Source: Leucobacter salsicius M1-8 (GTDB lineage Bacteria; Actinomycetota; Actinomycetes; Actinomycetales; Microbacteriaceae). Taken from it: a stretch of DNA of 64,000 bases. Shown piece after piece: positions 1 to 8,871 of this stretch. Each line of letters starts with the position of its first letter. Position 1 is the stretch's first letter. Under the pieces are notes generated by a model. That model did no database searches. It had not been told where the DNA came from and saw nothing but the letters and a program-made list of their open reading frames with translations. The stretch covers positions 32,737 to 96,736 of the forward strand of contig NZ_AOCN01000013.1 in assembly GCF_000350525.1 (NCBI RefSeq). Reading direction: 5' to 3'. The translations under genes and the position numbers were made by a program.

Positions 1-1
1 A

Positions 2-400
2 GGCCTCGCCCCCTTCGCCGGCCCCACCGTGGGCTACCTCCTGAGCTTTCCCCTCGCGGCCTGGCTCACCGGCTTCATCGTCGAGCGGCTCCCTCGCCAG
101 CGCATGTCCACGAGCGTGCCGCTCATCTTCACGGCGGGAGTCGCCGCCAACCTCGTCTTCATCCACACGCTCGGACCGCTCGGGCTCGCCTGGCGCGCGG
201 GTATGTCGATCGGCGAGGCCTTCATCTTCGACCTCGCATTTTGGCCGGGAGACCTGCTCAAGACGCTGCTCGTCGCCGTCGTAGCAACCGCGGTGCACCG
301 CGCGTTCCCCGCGCTGCTCCCCCAGCGCCGCCGCGCGAGCACCGCGACCGCACCGGCCGCAACAACCTCAGCCGCTTCAGCAACCGCACCCACTGAGTAG
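2..400 (+). CDS. bioY: Biotin ECF transporter S component BioY (C-terminal part)
   Basis: This is the substrate-binding membrane subunit of an energy-coupling-factor transporter for biotin. The reading frame is open from the window edge, so the start lies upstream and only about 132 codons are visible. The visible part carries the family's G-P-T-x-G-Y-L loop followed by a hydrophobic F-P-L-A-A-W-L-T-G-F segment, two further membrane segments, and an Ala/Thr-rich hydrophilic tail. The GTG at 29 is internal to the protein, not a true start. It is followed 11 nt later by the ATPase and T-component genes, which is the bioY-bioM-bioN order and supports biotin as substrate. Identity is read from motif and context; the missing N-terminus prevents a full check. 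Confidence 0.85.
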   Translation, partial: GLAPFAGPTVGYLLSFPLAAWLTGFIVERLPRQRMSTSVPLIFTAGVAANLVFIHTLGPLGLAWRAGMSIGEAFIFDLAFWPGDLLKTLLVAVVATAVHRAFPALLPQRRRASTATAPAATTSAASATAPTE

Positions 401-411
401 GCTCTCACAGC

Positions 412-1131
412 GTGATCGAGTTCCACGAGGCCGCTGTCTCCGCCCCCACCATCGACGGCGACCTGACGATCCTGCATCCCGTGAGCCTCACGCTCGCAGA
501 GCCGAAGATCTCGATCATCGGTGCCAACGGGTCGGGCAAGTCCACGCTCGCGAGGCTCATCAACGGCCTCGTCGAACCCACCGCGGGCCGCGTCACCATC
601 ACGCCCACAACACCCGGCACCCAGTCACCCGGCACCAAGCCGCTCGACACCGCCCGGGACGGCGCGGCGGTGCGACGCTCCGTGGGCTTTGTGTTCACCG
701 ATCCCACCGCGCAGATGATCATGCCCACGGTCATTGAAGACGTCGAACTCTCGCTCCGCCGCACCCACCGCAAGAAGCCCGAGCGCCGCGCCGCCGCAGA
801 GCAGACCCTTGAGCGATTCGGCCTGCAGGCGCTCAAGGACCGCAGCGTGCACGCGCTTTCGGGCGGCCAGCGGCAGCTCCTCGCGATCGCCTCGGTGCTC
901 GCCACCGACCCCGCGATCCTCATCGCCGACGAGCCCACGACGCTGCTCGATCTCACGAACTCGCGGCGCATCGGTGACCTTCTCCTGGGGCTCGCCCAGC
1001 AAACAATCATCGTTACCCACGACTTAGAGCTGGCGGCGCGCGCAGACCGCACCCTCGTGGTCGAGGCTGGCCGCATCGCCTTCGACGGCGAACCCCACGC
1101 GGCGGTCGCCTGGTACCGGGCGAACGCGTGA
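412..1131 (+). CDS. bioM: Biotin ECF transporter ATPase BioM
   Basis: This is the A component (ABC ATPase) that energises BioY and BioN at the inner face of the membrane. The 239-aa protein has a Walker A loop GANGSGKST at residues 37-45, the signature LSGGQ near 149-153, Walker B ILIADE near 169-174 and a switch histidine in IIVTHD near 206. The length is usual for a single-domain ECF ATPase. The GTG start at 412 leaves an 11-nt gap from bioY, and the stop is 7 nt before bioN, so the three genes look like one transcript. The short sequence between Walker A and Q-loop (about residues 60-90) is Pro/Thr-rich, a little unusual. Role in biotin uptake rests on the neighbours. Confidence 0.88.
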   Translation: MIEFHEAAVSAPTIDGDLTILHPVSLTLAEPKISIIGANGSGKSTLARLINGLVEPTAGRVTITPTTPGTQSPGTKPLDTARDGAAVRRSVGFVFTDPTAQMIMPTVIEDVELSLRRTHRKKPERRAAAEQTLERFGLQALKDRSVHALSGGQRQLLAIASVLATDPAILIADEPTTLLDLTNSRRIGDLLLGLAQQTIIVTHDLELAARADRTLVVEAGRIAFDGEPHAAVAWYRANA

Positions 1132-1138
1132 GCGCCGC

Positions 1139-1771
1139 ATGAGTACCAACTCACCGCTCGGAACCTACCGCGCCGGCCGCGGCCCACTGCACCGACTGCG
1201 CCCCGGGGCGAAGCTCGCGGGCCTCTTCGTCGTCGCGATCGCCGTCATGATGACCTCGGGGGTGTGGTGGACGGCCGCCTGGCTCGCGCTCGGCATCGCC
1301 CTCGCGCTCCTCTCGGGCCTGCGGGGTCGCGATTTCTGGCGCGTCGCCCGCGGCTTTGCGCTCATCGCGGTGCCGCTCTTCGCGTTTCAGTCGTGGCAGC
1401 ACGGCTGGGAGCGGGGCTTCACGGTCGTCGGCGGCCTGCTCGCGCTCATCCTTGCGGCGAGCGCAGTGACCGCGTCCACGGCCACGAGCGACATGCTCGA
1501 CACGGTGGCCTGGCTGCTGCGGCCCCTCGCACGGCTGGGGATTGATCCGGATCGCATCGCCCTCGCGTTCTCACTCACCATCACCGCGATCCCGAGCATT
1601 TTCGCGGTCGCGAAGGAAACGCAGCATGCCGCCCGCGCCCGCGGGCTCGACCGGAGCCTCAGGGCCCGGATCGTGCCGCTCGTGCTGCGCACGGTCGCGC
1701 ACGCGCAGGCCACCGGTGAGGCGCTCGCGGCGCGCGGCGTCGGTGAGCACGAGCCCAAAGCGGGGCCGTAG
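1139..1771 (+). CDS. bioN: Biotin ECF transporter T component BioN
   Basis: This is the transmembrane coupling subunit that links the BioM ATPase to BioY. The 210-aa product has several hydrophobic segments in its N-terminal two thirds. Its C-terminal cytoplasmic helices carry the two Ala-Arg-Gly motifs typical of CbiQ/BioN proteins (AARARGLD near residue 165 and AARGVGE near the end). Its length matches short actinobacterial BioN proteins. The ATG start lies 7 nt after the bioM stop. It closes the biotin cassette; the next gene follows only 9 nt later and may be read on the same message. Confidence 0.87.
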   Translation: MSTNSPLGTYRAGRGPLHRLRPGAKLAGLFVVAIAVMMTSGVWWTAAWLALGIALALLSGLRGRDFWRVARGFALIAVPLFAFQSWQHGWERGFTVVGGLLALILAASAVTASTATSDMLDTVAWLLRPLARLGIDPDRIALAFSLTITAIPSIFAVAKETQHAARARGLDRSLRARIVPLVLRTVAHAQATGEALAARGVGEHEPKAGP

Positions 1772-1780
1772 GCTAGTCGC

Positions 1781-2251
1781 ATGACCGAACCGCATGAGGC
1801 CGAGAGTATCCCCGAAGACGTTCACGCCGATTACGTCAACGAGGCGGCGCAGGCGGCCCTAGCCGCGTTTCAGGCGTCGCCCGATTACGAGCACCTCGCC
1901 GTGTTCCTGAACGCGCTGCGCGAGGGCTACCTCGTCGTCGACGTGACGGGTGAGCCGTCGAAGAAGAAGCGCCACCGCATTCGCACGATCCGGTCGACGA
2001 AGGGGCAGCTCGTGTTGCCGCTGTTCACGTCGATGGACGAGCTGCGCGAGGTGGTTCCGGCTGAGCGCCGCCACATGATGCGCGGCGCCGTCATGCCAGC
2101 CCGTGACGCGCTCGCATTCATTGGCGCCGACCGCTTCGTCGCGGCGGAGTTCAACAAGGGACCGGCATCGCTCGTGCTGTTGCGCAAGTACGTCGCCCTC
2201 GCGCTGGGCGAGGACGAGATTACCGCGGCTTCGCTCGAAGCCGCGAAGTAG
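1781..2251 (+). CDS. SseB-family protein of unknown role
   Basis: A 156-aa soluble protein resembling the SseB N-terminal domain family common in Actinobacteria. Visible features are an acidic N-terminus, a hydrophobic beta strand with the string G-Y-L-V-V-D-V near residue 47, the string Q-L-V-L-P-L-F-T-S near residue 75 that recalls the family's L-P-V-F-T core, and a C-terminal helix. There is no signal peptide or membrane segment. It sits 9 nt after bioN and is followed by a strong hairpin, so it probably ends the biotin transcript. The biochemical role of the family is not established and nothing here assigns one. Confidence 0.7.
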   Translation: MTEPHEAESIPEDVHADYVNEAAQAALAAFQASPDYEHLAVFLNALREGYLVVDVTGEPSKKKRHRIRTIRSTKGQLVLPLFTSMDELREVVPAERRHMMRGAVMPARDALAFIGADRFVAAEFNKGPASLVLLRKYVALALGEDEITAASLEAAK

Positions 2252-2279
2252 CGGCGAAGTAGCCGACCGGCGAGACCAA

Positions 2280-2327
2280 CAGTGCGGCCCTGGTCCCCCT
2301 CACGAGAGGGCGACCAGGGCCGCACTG
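2280..2327. terminator. Bidirectional terminator between SseB-like and HdeD-like genes
   Basis: A perfect 16-bp inverted repeat (2280-2295 with 2312-2327). Its loop folds again (CCCTC with GAGGG around ACGA). On the + strand it is followed by TGTTTTC. It lies between two convergent genes, so it can stop transcription from both sides. Confidence 0.85.
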
Positions 2328-2364
2328 TGTTTTCGGCACGCCGCCAAGCGCGCGGTGCCATTGT

Positions 2365-2943
2365 TTAGATGGCGTCGACGGGCTTCAGTTTGAACGCACG
2401 AATGACCTGCACGAGACCCATGACCACCATCGAGATACCCAGCAGCAGCCACAGCGTGACGACGCCCATGAGCGGCGACAAGACCAGCGCAAGACCCGCG
2501 ATGATGCTGATGATGGCGTAGATGACCGTCCAGGTCTTGTTCTGGCTCTGCCCCAGCGTGGTGAACGCCGTGACGCCCTCGAGCAGCCACAGGAACCCGA
2601 TCGTGAAGCTCAGGAACAGGGCCAGCACGGCCGCCGTAGCACCGAGGTTGACCATCATGATGATGCCGCCTGCGATGTAGAGCAGGCCCAGCACGATGTG
2701 ACCAACACGGCCCCAGCCGCTCAGCGAGCGGCCGAAAATGGACGAGCCGATGTACACGACGCCAGCCACAAGTGCGTAGGCCGCCATCACGGCGGCCACG
2801 ATCTGCATGGCCACGGCACCCGATTTGACGGGGAAGAACAAAATCAGCGCACCCAGTACGACAGCAATCAAGCCACCGACACCGAGCGCGGTGCGGAGCC
2901 CGTCAAACGCCCGGTGCTGCTGCTTTTCTTCGGTTACTGACAT
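2365..2943 (-). CDS. HdeD-family (DUF308) membrane protein
   Basis: A 192-aa integral membrane protein with about six hydrophobic segments arranged as three pairs, the pattern of the HdeD/DUF308 family. Enterobacterial HdeD is linked to acid resistance, but the actinobacterial members have no proven function. The N-terminus is short and charged (start at 2943, preceded by an AAAGGAG-like ribosome site). The pattern of Gly-rich helices G-L-I-A-V-V-L-G and G-L-L-Y-I-A-G-G is visible. It stands alone between a terminator and the permease gene, and is probably transcribed from its own promoter in the 146-nt gap 2944-3089. Confidence 0.8.
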   Translation of the reverse strand: MSVTEEKQQHRAFDGLRTALGVGGLIAVVLGALILFFPVKSGAVAMQIVAAVMAAYALVAGVVYIGSSIFGRSLSGWGRVGHIVLGLLYIAGGIIMMVNLGATAAVLALFLSFTIGFLWLLEGVTAFTTLGQSQNKTWTVIYAIISIIAGLALVLSPLMGVVTLWLLLGISMVVMGLVQVIRAFKLKPVDAI

Positions 2944-3089
2944 GAGGTCTCCTTTAGGCCCTGTCGCCGATCAAAGTAGGTCACGACGATCTGCTTTCAT
3001 CATTGCGTACAAGACGACCAAACGTCTATGCATTGCGGCTACAAAGCCCACATCCGCCGACGCACAAGTAATGACTACGGGCAATGCCC

Positions 3090-4490
3090 TTAAACCCTCG
3101 CCCCGATTACAGGGATTAGCCCTGTGCGGCTCGTCGGATTAGCACGCCACAGGATGGCATACACCACGCTCGCGGCGACCGCGGTAAGAATCGGCCCCCA
3201 GGTCGCACCGACACCTCCAAGCGCGGGGTTGAAAGTGCCGAGCTGCAGCATCACGATGCCAATGCCCGTTGCAATCACCCATGAAATCATGCCGTTGGCG
3301 TTTACCGCCTTGTAGTCGCGATCATTGATGGCCGCATGCTCTTGCCCTTTGCCCCGCGACAACAGAATATGCGTGAGCGCTATCGCAACCCACGCCGTCA
3401 CGAGCACGCCCTGCCAGGCCAGGGCCACCAAAATATACTGGACCACCGGCAGCAGCATCAACAGGTAGATGATGAGCGACGACAGGAGCACCCAGCCGAT
3501 GTTGGGCATGCGAATGCGCAGTGCCTTCTCGCCAAATGAACGCAAGTTCGCGGCGCCGAGAAAGTAGTTGGCTGTGTTGATGCGCGTCTGGGTCGCAATG
3601 ACCACGATGATGCCCAGCACGCCCATCAAGTTGACGACGCCACCCACGATGCCGGTTTCTGAGGCCTCCGTGCCGGGAATCATAAAGGTGAGCATGATGC
3701 CGACGACCGCAGAGAACCCGAAGGCCACGATGTAGAAGAACGGGCCAAACGTAAAGATCTGGTGAAACTTCGTATCCTTGCGCTTGCCGAGTGAGGCGTA
3801 GTCCATCGTGTACATCATGAGGATCCACACGCCCATGTATCCAGCGAAGGTTGCGAGCCATCCTGGACCGCCCGAGGCAAATGGCAACGCCACTTCTGGC
3901 GTGTAGCTCATCCAGTCCGAGCTGAAGCCGTACTGCACGCCCGCCCACACGACTGCCGCAATCAGCCCGAAGAAGTAGATCGGTAGCAATAGTCCATTGA
4001 TTTTGTCGAGGAATCGGCGCACGCCGCCCACGATGAGTGGCGTGGTTCCAGCGACAACGACCAGGCTCCAGAACCACATGTCACCGCCAAAGGCCTCCAT
4101 AAACGCATAGGCTACGAGGGACCCCTCAAACACCGCATAGTAGATGGCGATGAGGGCGAAGATCACCATTGCGATTGCAGAGCCCGCTTTGCCCAAGATC
4201 GTGCGTGAGAATGCGGCAACCGTGGTGCGGTTGTTGATTGCGTAGCGCGAGAGCACGGCGTTAATGACGCCATAGACGACGATCGACAACGCAATGCCGA
4301 TCAATGCGTCGACGGTGCCGTAGGCGAGCGCCATTGCCGCGCCGATGTATACGAAGAAGAACGCGCTGGACACGCCATAGTAGGCCATGGCCAATGAGCC
4401 CCGACTCATCTGGTCTTCGTCATTGCCCTCGCGTGCAAGAGCATCTGTGGATTCAACGTCTTCGTTGGTGCCGGTGAGATTTAAGGTCAC
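3090..4490 (-). CDS. NCS1-family nucleobase/hydantoin permease
   Basis: A 466-aa, roughly 12-helix secondary transporter of the nucleobase:cation symporter-1 family (purine-cytosine permease, PF02133). The N-terminal cytoplasmic stretch is followed by the family-like first helix, and the third-helix motif N-N-R-T-T-V-A-A-F-S is visible near residue 86. Family members import cytosine, purines, allantoin or hydantoins; Mhp1 from Microbacterium is the structural model of the hydantoin type. Here the gene follows the hyuAB-like genes on the same strand with about 100 nt between, and the divergent PucR regulator suggests a purine-breakdown or hydantoin substrate. The exact substrate cannot be read from sequence. 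A strong hairpin lies just upstream of its start region and may set its expression relative to hyuAB. Confidence 0.85.
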   Translation of the reverse strand: MTLNLTGTNEDVESTDALAREGNDEDQMSRGSLAMAYYGVSSAFFFVYIGAAMALAYGTVDALIGIALSIVVYGVINAVLSRYAINNRTTVAAFSRTILGKAGSAIAMVIFALIAIYYAVFEGSLVAYAFMEAFGGDMWFWSLVVVAGTTPLIVGGVRRFLDKINGLLLPIYFFGLIAAVVWAGVQYGFSSDWMSYTPEVALPFASGGPGWLATFAGYMGVWILMMYTMDYASLGKRKDTKFHQIFTFGPFFYIVAFGFSAVVGIMLTFMIPGTEASETGIVGGVVNLMGVLGIIVVIATQTRINTANYFLGAANLRSFGEKALRIRMPNIGWVLLSSLIIYLLMLLPVVQYILVALAWQGVLVTAWVAIALTHILLSRGKGQEHAAINDRDYKAVNANGMISWVIATGIGIVMLQLGTFNPALGGVGATWGPILTAVAASVVYAILWRANPTSRTGLIPVIGARV

Positions 4491-4539
4491 GATATAACTC
4501 CATTGGTATTTCAGTGAACAACTGGATTTTTAGGGAACG

Positions 4540-4578
4540 CCGAGATTGGGGTGTGCGGTACGCGCACCCCAATCTCGG
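4540..4578 (-). promoter_or_regulatory. Intercistronic hairpin between hyuB and permease
   Basis: An 18-bp inverted repeat (4540-4557 with 4561-4578, one G-U pair) closing on the 3-nt loop GTA. There is no T-tract after it on the minus strand. It looks more like an mRNA-processing or partial-attenuation element inside the hyuA-hyuB-permease transcript than a full terminator. Confidence 0.55.
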
Positions 4579-4590
4579 ACAGATGAGTGC

Positions 4591-6612
4591 CTACCGCGCC
4601 CAGTTGTCGGCTGAGCGGCGCGTCATCTGCTCGCGGTGCTGCTTGGTGGTCTCCTCAAAGAGTTCACCCGTGCCCCAGTCGAGGATGACGCCGTGACGAC
4701 GAATCACGTCGAGTACCACGAGGTCACCCACGCGGTACTGCTGTGCGACCTGCTCGGCGTCGGTTTCCAGCCACGAGCGGCGGTGCTCACGGATCCACGC
4801 GCGCTTTGCGAGCGTGGCATCACGGTCAATCTCGTACTGATCCAGCTCCGGATCAATCGGAATGATCACGACGCCGTAGTCCTCTGCGGCCCGCTCGACC
4901 GAAACGTAATCATCAATGACATCCTCGAGTACCTCCTCCGCGGTGCGCTCGAGCGGGTCACCGAAGCCACCGCCGCCCGCGGAGGGGCGGAAGAACGTGT
5001 CCCCTGGCTCCACCGGAACCGACGAGAAGATCGAGCCCAAGAACTTCTCGTCCTCGGTGTCCTTGTTGAGCCATACCCCGTGCGGAATCGAGGGCAGGCC
5101 ACCCTCAATACCCCAGGTGATCGACCGAGCACGGTCGCAGCAGTAGCTCATGACGGTGTTATCCGCGTCGGTGAGCGTGCCGCCCTTCTCAACGCCACAG
5201 CCACCGCGGAACCGGCCGGGGCCGCCCGAGTCGGTGCCAATCTGGTGCATCGTGGTGAGCACGGGGGTGAGTCGCTCCTGCCCTTCACAGGCCTGGACGG
5301 CGAGGCCGACACCGAAGACGGGAGCGGTTGCGCTCGAGCCGTCCTTGGTTGAACGGCCTCCCCAGCCACCGGCCATCCAGTCGTACCACATGAAGTACGG
5401 CTTCTCGTCGCTGCGCGCGTCTCGGCCGCCCACAAGTAGGTACTCGAGGTTGAACGCGCACGCCATCGCACGCTCGGGAACGATCCTTGACCACAGCTCG
5501 AAGATGCCGTTCATGATCTTCTCGTAGGGACCCGAGACCGTGCCGGTCACGGCCAGCGGCCAGCCGGCGTTGATCACGGTGCCTTCGGGGCCGATGTCTG
5601 CCGTCACGGCGGCGTAGAAGCCGGAGTTGAGTGGCACGTCCGGGAAGAAGGTTTTCGTGCCGGCGTAGATGGCCGAGAACGTTGTGCCATAGCCCGAGTT
5701 CAAGAATGCCTTGATCGCAGGGCCACCCTCGAGCGTGTAGTGAATGCCCTCGCCATCGAGCGTCATCGTAATGTTGATGGGCACGAGGCGCTCGGAGGAC
5801 CCTGGGTCGAGGTCGAGGTAGTCGGTGGTGCTCCAGGTGCCGCGCGGCAGATCCTCGAGTCTGCGCAGTACCGTGCGCTCCACGTAATCCTGTGTCTCCT
5901 GCATCGCATTTTCTACGGTGTTGGTGCCATATCGGTCGACGAGGCGCAGAATCTCACGCTCACACACGGCCGTTGCTTCGGACTGCGCGTGCAGGTCGCC
6001 CATGGCCTGCCCGGGGGCACGCGTGTTCCCCACGAGGAGGTTGGCGATGTCGTGAAGGTAGACACCCTTCGACCAGATGCGCACCGGTGTGATGCGCAAG
6101 CCCTCGCCGAATTGCTCGGTCGCAGCCACGTTGAAGGAGCCGGGCACCGGCCCGCCAATGTCGGCCCAGTGGCCCTTGTTCTGAGCGTAGGCGATGATCC
6201 GCCCCTCGGAGAATATGGGACGGATGAACGACACATCGTTGATGTGAGTGCCGCCACGGTAGGGGTCGTTGACGGCAAACACATCACCGGGGTGGATGTC
6301 GTCGCCGAACTCTTCGATCACTGCCTTGCACTGGAAGTGCAGGGTGCCGACGTGGACCGCGATATCGCCTGATCCCTGCATCACGGTGTTGCCCTATGCG
6401 TCGCAGAGCGCCGACGAGAAGTCGCGGGAGTAGATCACGAAGGAGTAGCAGGTGCGCAGAATCTGCTCGCTCATCAGGTCAACACTGGTAGCGAAGGCGT
6501 TCTTGAGTACCTCGAAGGTGACAGGATCGAGCCCGTTCGGGCTCTTGACGGGCGTAACTGAAGCGACCTGCTGCGGCACCGGTGCCGTCAGGGTCTCGAC
6601 TGGGGTGTTCAT
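4591..6612 (-). pseudogene. hyuB: Hydantoinase B/oxoprolinase subunit, interrupted by in-frame TAG
   Basis: This is the B subunit of an ATP-dependent hydantoinase/5-oxoprolinase-type enzyme (PF02538). The first part runs from the ATG at 6612 and ends at a TAG codon (6394-6396) after 72 aa, exactly where homologues continue through a D-A-[D/E/N]-G turn. The same frame then runs open for 597 more codons from GTG 6384 to the stop at 4591. It contains the expected G-S-G-D-I-A-V-H-V-G-T-L-H, N-D-P-Y-R-G-G-T-H and C-terminal Gly-rich G-G-G-G-F-G-D-P motifs. Joined, the protein would be about 672 aa, normal for the family. Its start overlaps hyuA by ATGA. No ribosome site precedes GTG 6384. A one-base change (for example GAG to TAG) would explain it; sequencing error, read-through or weak reinitiation are alternatives. 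Confidence 0.8.
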
Positions 6613-8651
6613 CGGGTGACCTCCTCAAGGTGGATGCGAATGTTGAGCCATTCATCGATCTCGGCGCGGCTGAACGGGGGGATAACCGTGGTCGAATCAA
6701 GCTGGTTCACGATGGCCGGGCCCACAAACTGCGTACCCGCAGCAAGGTCATCACGGTCGTAAACCGGGGTATCGACCCAACCAGTCGTGCCGAAGTACAC
6801 GGGGCGGATCTCGCTGGGTGTGCCCGGTTCTTGCGTGACGGGCTCCACCGGTCTGAACGAGGGCTTCGGAATCTTGCCAACCGCGCCGAGGTGCAGCTGG
6901 TAGACCTCGACGGGGGCGTCGTCCTGACGGAATGCGAACTCGCGCTCGTACTGCTCGTGGAACGTGCGGACCGCCTGCTCGAGTGCGCCGGGACCAGTAC
7001 CCATCGGCACCTGCAGTGAGCGCCACTGGCCCTGGTAACGCATGGAGATCTTGCGCTGCAGCATCGCATTCTCATCAGCTACGCCCTCATGGCGGAGCCG
7101 TTCGCTCGCCTCAGTTTCGAGCTCGATGAATGCCTGCTCAATGCTGTCCTCGTCTGCTGCCGAGGCAAGACCGGTGAACATCTGTGCGAGGTCGTGTTGG
7201 ATGTCGACGAGCAGGCAGCCCATCGCCGAGGTCACGCCGGGGCTCGGTGGCACAACAACCGAGGGGATACCTAGTTCGCGGGCGACATCGGCGCCGTGCA
7301 GGGCGCCGGCGCCGCCAAACGCCAGCAGCGCAAAGTCGCGGGGGTCGTAGCCGCGCCGGATGGACACTAGGCGCACGGCATCCGCCATGTTGGCATTCGC
7401 AACCGAGACGATCGCCTGCGCCGCTTCCTCGAGTCCCATGCCCAAAGGCTCGGCAATGACGCTCTGCACTGCTTGCTCGGCGAGCTTCTTGTCTAGCTGC
7501 TTGACCCCGCCCGCGAGCGACGTACCGAGGCGTCCGAGCACGACGTTCGCATCGGTGTTGGTCGGCTGCTCGCCACCGGAGTTGTAGCACGCGGGCCCCG
7601 GGTCAGCTCCCGCTGACTGTGGGCCGTTGCGGAGGGATCCTGCGATGTCGGTGTAGGCCAGCGAGCCACCGCCGGCGCCGATCGTCAGGACCTCGATCGA
7701 GGGGAAGATAATGGGGTGTCCGTACTCAACCTGCCACTCTTGCGATACGCGCAGCTCGCCATCGGCAACGAGTGAGATGTCGGTCGAAGTGCCGCCCATA
7801 TCGAGGCTCACGGCGTTGTCGTAGCCGCACTGCTGCGCGATGTGCTTCGCCGAGATCGCACCGGCAGCGATGCCCGATGCGGCAAGCCGTACAGGGAACT
7901 TCTCGACGAGGCGCGGAGTCATTGACCCACCACCCGAGTGGAGCAGCAGCAGATCACCCTTGTACCCGCCAGCTTGCAGCTGGTCGGCGAGGCGGTTTAC
8001 ATAGCCCGAAACGAGGGGCGCTAGCACGGCGTTGGCAACGGCGGTGTTGAAGCGCGGGTACTCAAAGATCTCGGGAAGCACCTCGGCCGACGTGGTGATA
8101 GTCGCCCCGGGAATCACCTCCTGCAGGATCTCACGCATACGCACCTCATGGGCTGGGTTAGCGTAGGAGTTCAAAAAGCAGACCGCGATCGTTTTTACCC
8201 CTCGGCGCAGCAGCAACTCCGCCAACTTGCGCGCCTCGGCCTCGTCGAGCGGCACAACGGTGTTGCCCTCTGCATCAATGCGCTCGGTCACCTCGAAGCG
8301 ATCGCGTCGCCGAATGTAGGGCTCCGAGACGTCGTTGTAGGCGTCCCACAGGTCATCCTTGGTGCCGTCTCGAATCTCGAGCACGTCCCGGAACCCGCGG
8401 GTAGTCACGAGCGCCGCGGCCGGGAAGTTGCGGGTGATCAGCGCGTTGGTGGCGACGGTGGTGCCATGCGTGAAGAGCTCGACTTCATTGAGGTCAATCT
8501 CGCCGCGCTCGACGCCGTTCATCACCGCGATCATCGGGTCATGCGGGGTCGAGGGCACCTTGGTGACTCTCATCTGGTGGCTCGCTTGGTCAAAAATACA
8601 GACGTCGGTGAACGTTCCACCCACGTCTACTGCGACACGAACATTACTCAT
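6609..8651 (-). CDS. hyuA: Hydantoinase A/oxoprolinase subunit
   Basis: This is the A subunit of an ATP-dependent hydantoinase, N-methylhydantoinase or acetone-carboxylase-like enzyme. The 680-aa protein starts with the actin-fold phosphate loop VDVGGTFTD at residues 8-16. It continues with H-G-T-T-V-A-T-N-A-L near 62-71, and in the second half it has L-D-M-G-G-T-S-T-D and G-G-A-G-A-L-H-G ATPase-type motifs. Length and motif order are normal for the family, and the gene looks intact. It is the first gene of the minus-strand operon hyuA-hyuB-permease and is divergent from a PucR-type regulator 220 nt away, which suggests induction by the substrate or a purine-type nitrogen compound. Because subunit B is broken by a stop codon, the enzyme may be inactive in this strain. 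Confidence 0.9.
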   Translation of the reverse strand: MSNVRVAVDVGGTFTDVCIFDQASHQMRVTKVPSTPHDPMIAVMNGVERGEIDLNEVELFTHGTTVATNALITRNFPAAALVTTRGFRDVLEIRDGTKDDLWDAYNDVSEPYIRRRDRFEVTERIDAEGNTVVPLDEAEARKLAELLLRRGVKTIAVCFLNSYANPAHEVRMREILQEVIPGATITTSAEVLPEIFEYPRFNTAVANAVLAPLVSGYVNRLADQLQAGGYKGDLLLLHSGGGSMTPRLVEKFPVRLAASGIAAGAISAKHIAQQCGYDNAVSLDMGGTSTDISLVADGELRVSQEWQVEYGHPIIFPSIEVLTIGAGGGSLAYTDIAGSLRNGPQSAGADPGPACYNSGGEQPTNTDANVVLGRLGTSLAGGVKQLDKKLAEQAVQSVIAEPLGMGLEEAAQAIVSVANANMADAVRLVSIRRGYDPRDFALLAFGGAGALHGADVARELGIPSVVVPPSPGVTSAMGCLLVDIQHDLAQMFTGLASAADEDSIEQAFIELETEASERLRHEGVADENAMLQRKISMRYQGQWRSLQVPMGTGPGALEQAVRTFHEQYEREFAFRQDDAPVEVYQLHLGAVGKIPKPSFRPVEPVTQEPGTPSEIRPVYFGTTGWVDTPVYDRDDLAAGTQFVGPAIVNQLDSTTVIPPFSRAEIDEWLNIRIHLEEVTR

Positions 8652-8871
8652 TTGTCCTCCTGAATATCGTCGTTGAGTTCGGGATGCATCCCAGACTCGA
8701 CGGTTTCGCGCGCTGGGTCACTAGAAAATACAAAGCTTTTCAACAATTGGATTGTAATTTTTACTAAATCAACATGGTTTCTGGACTAAAGTCCCAGTAT
8801 CCACTCGTTTGGGAAAAGCAGTTCGCCCCTCCGAGAACCCCCACCCTCAGTGCTGAGAGGACGCGGCCCAC
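8652..8871. promoter_or_regulatory. Divergent hyuA/pucR promoter region with two small palindromes
   Basis: This 220-nt stretch separates the hydantoinase operon from its likely regulator and is clearly A+T-richer than the genes around it. Two short inverted repeats stand out: ACAAT-TGG-ATTGT at 8743-8755 and GGACT-AA-AGTCC at 8783-8794. Both are candidates for the PucR operator. No single promoter could be assigned with confidence by eye. Confidence 0.45.

Noticed and set aside
3109..3125. Small hairpin ACAGGG/CCCTGT as terminator of the NCS1 permease
   Set aside because: It lies inside the coding region, before the stop at 3090, with a short stem.
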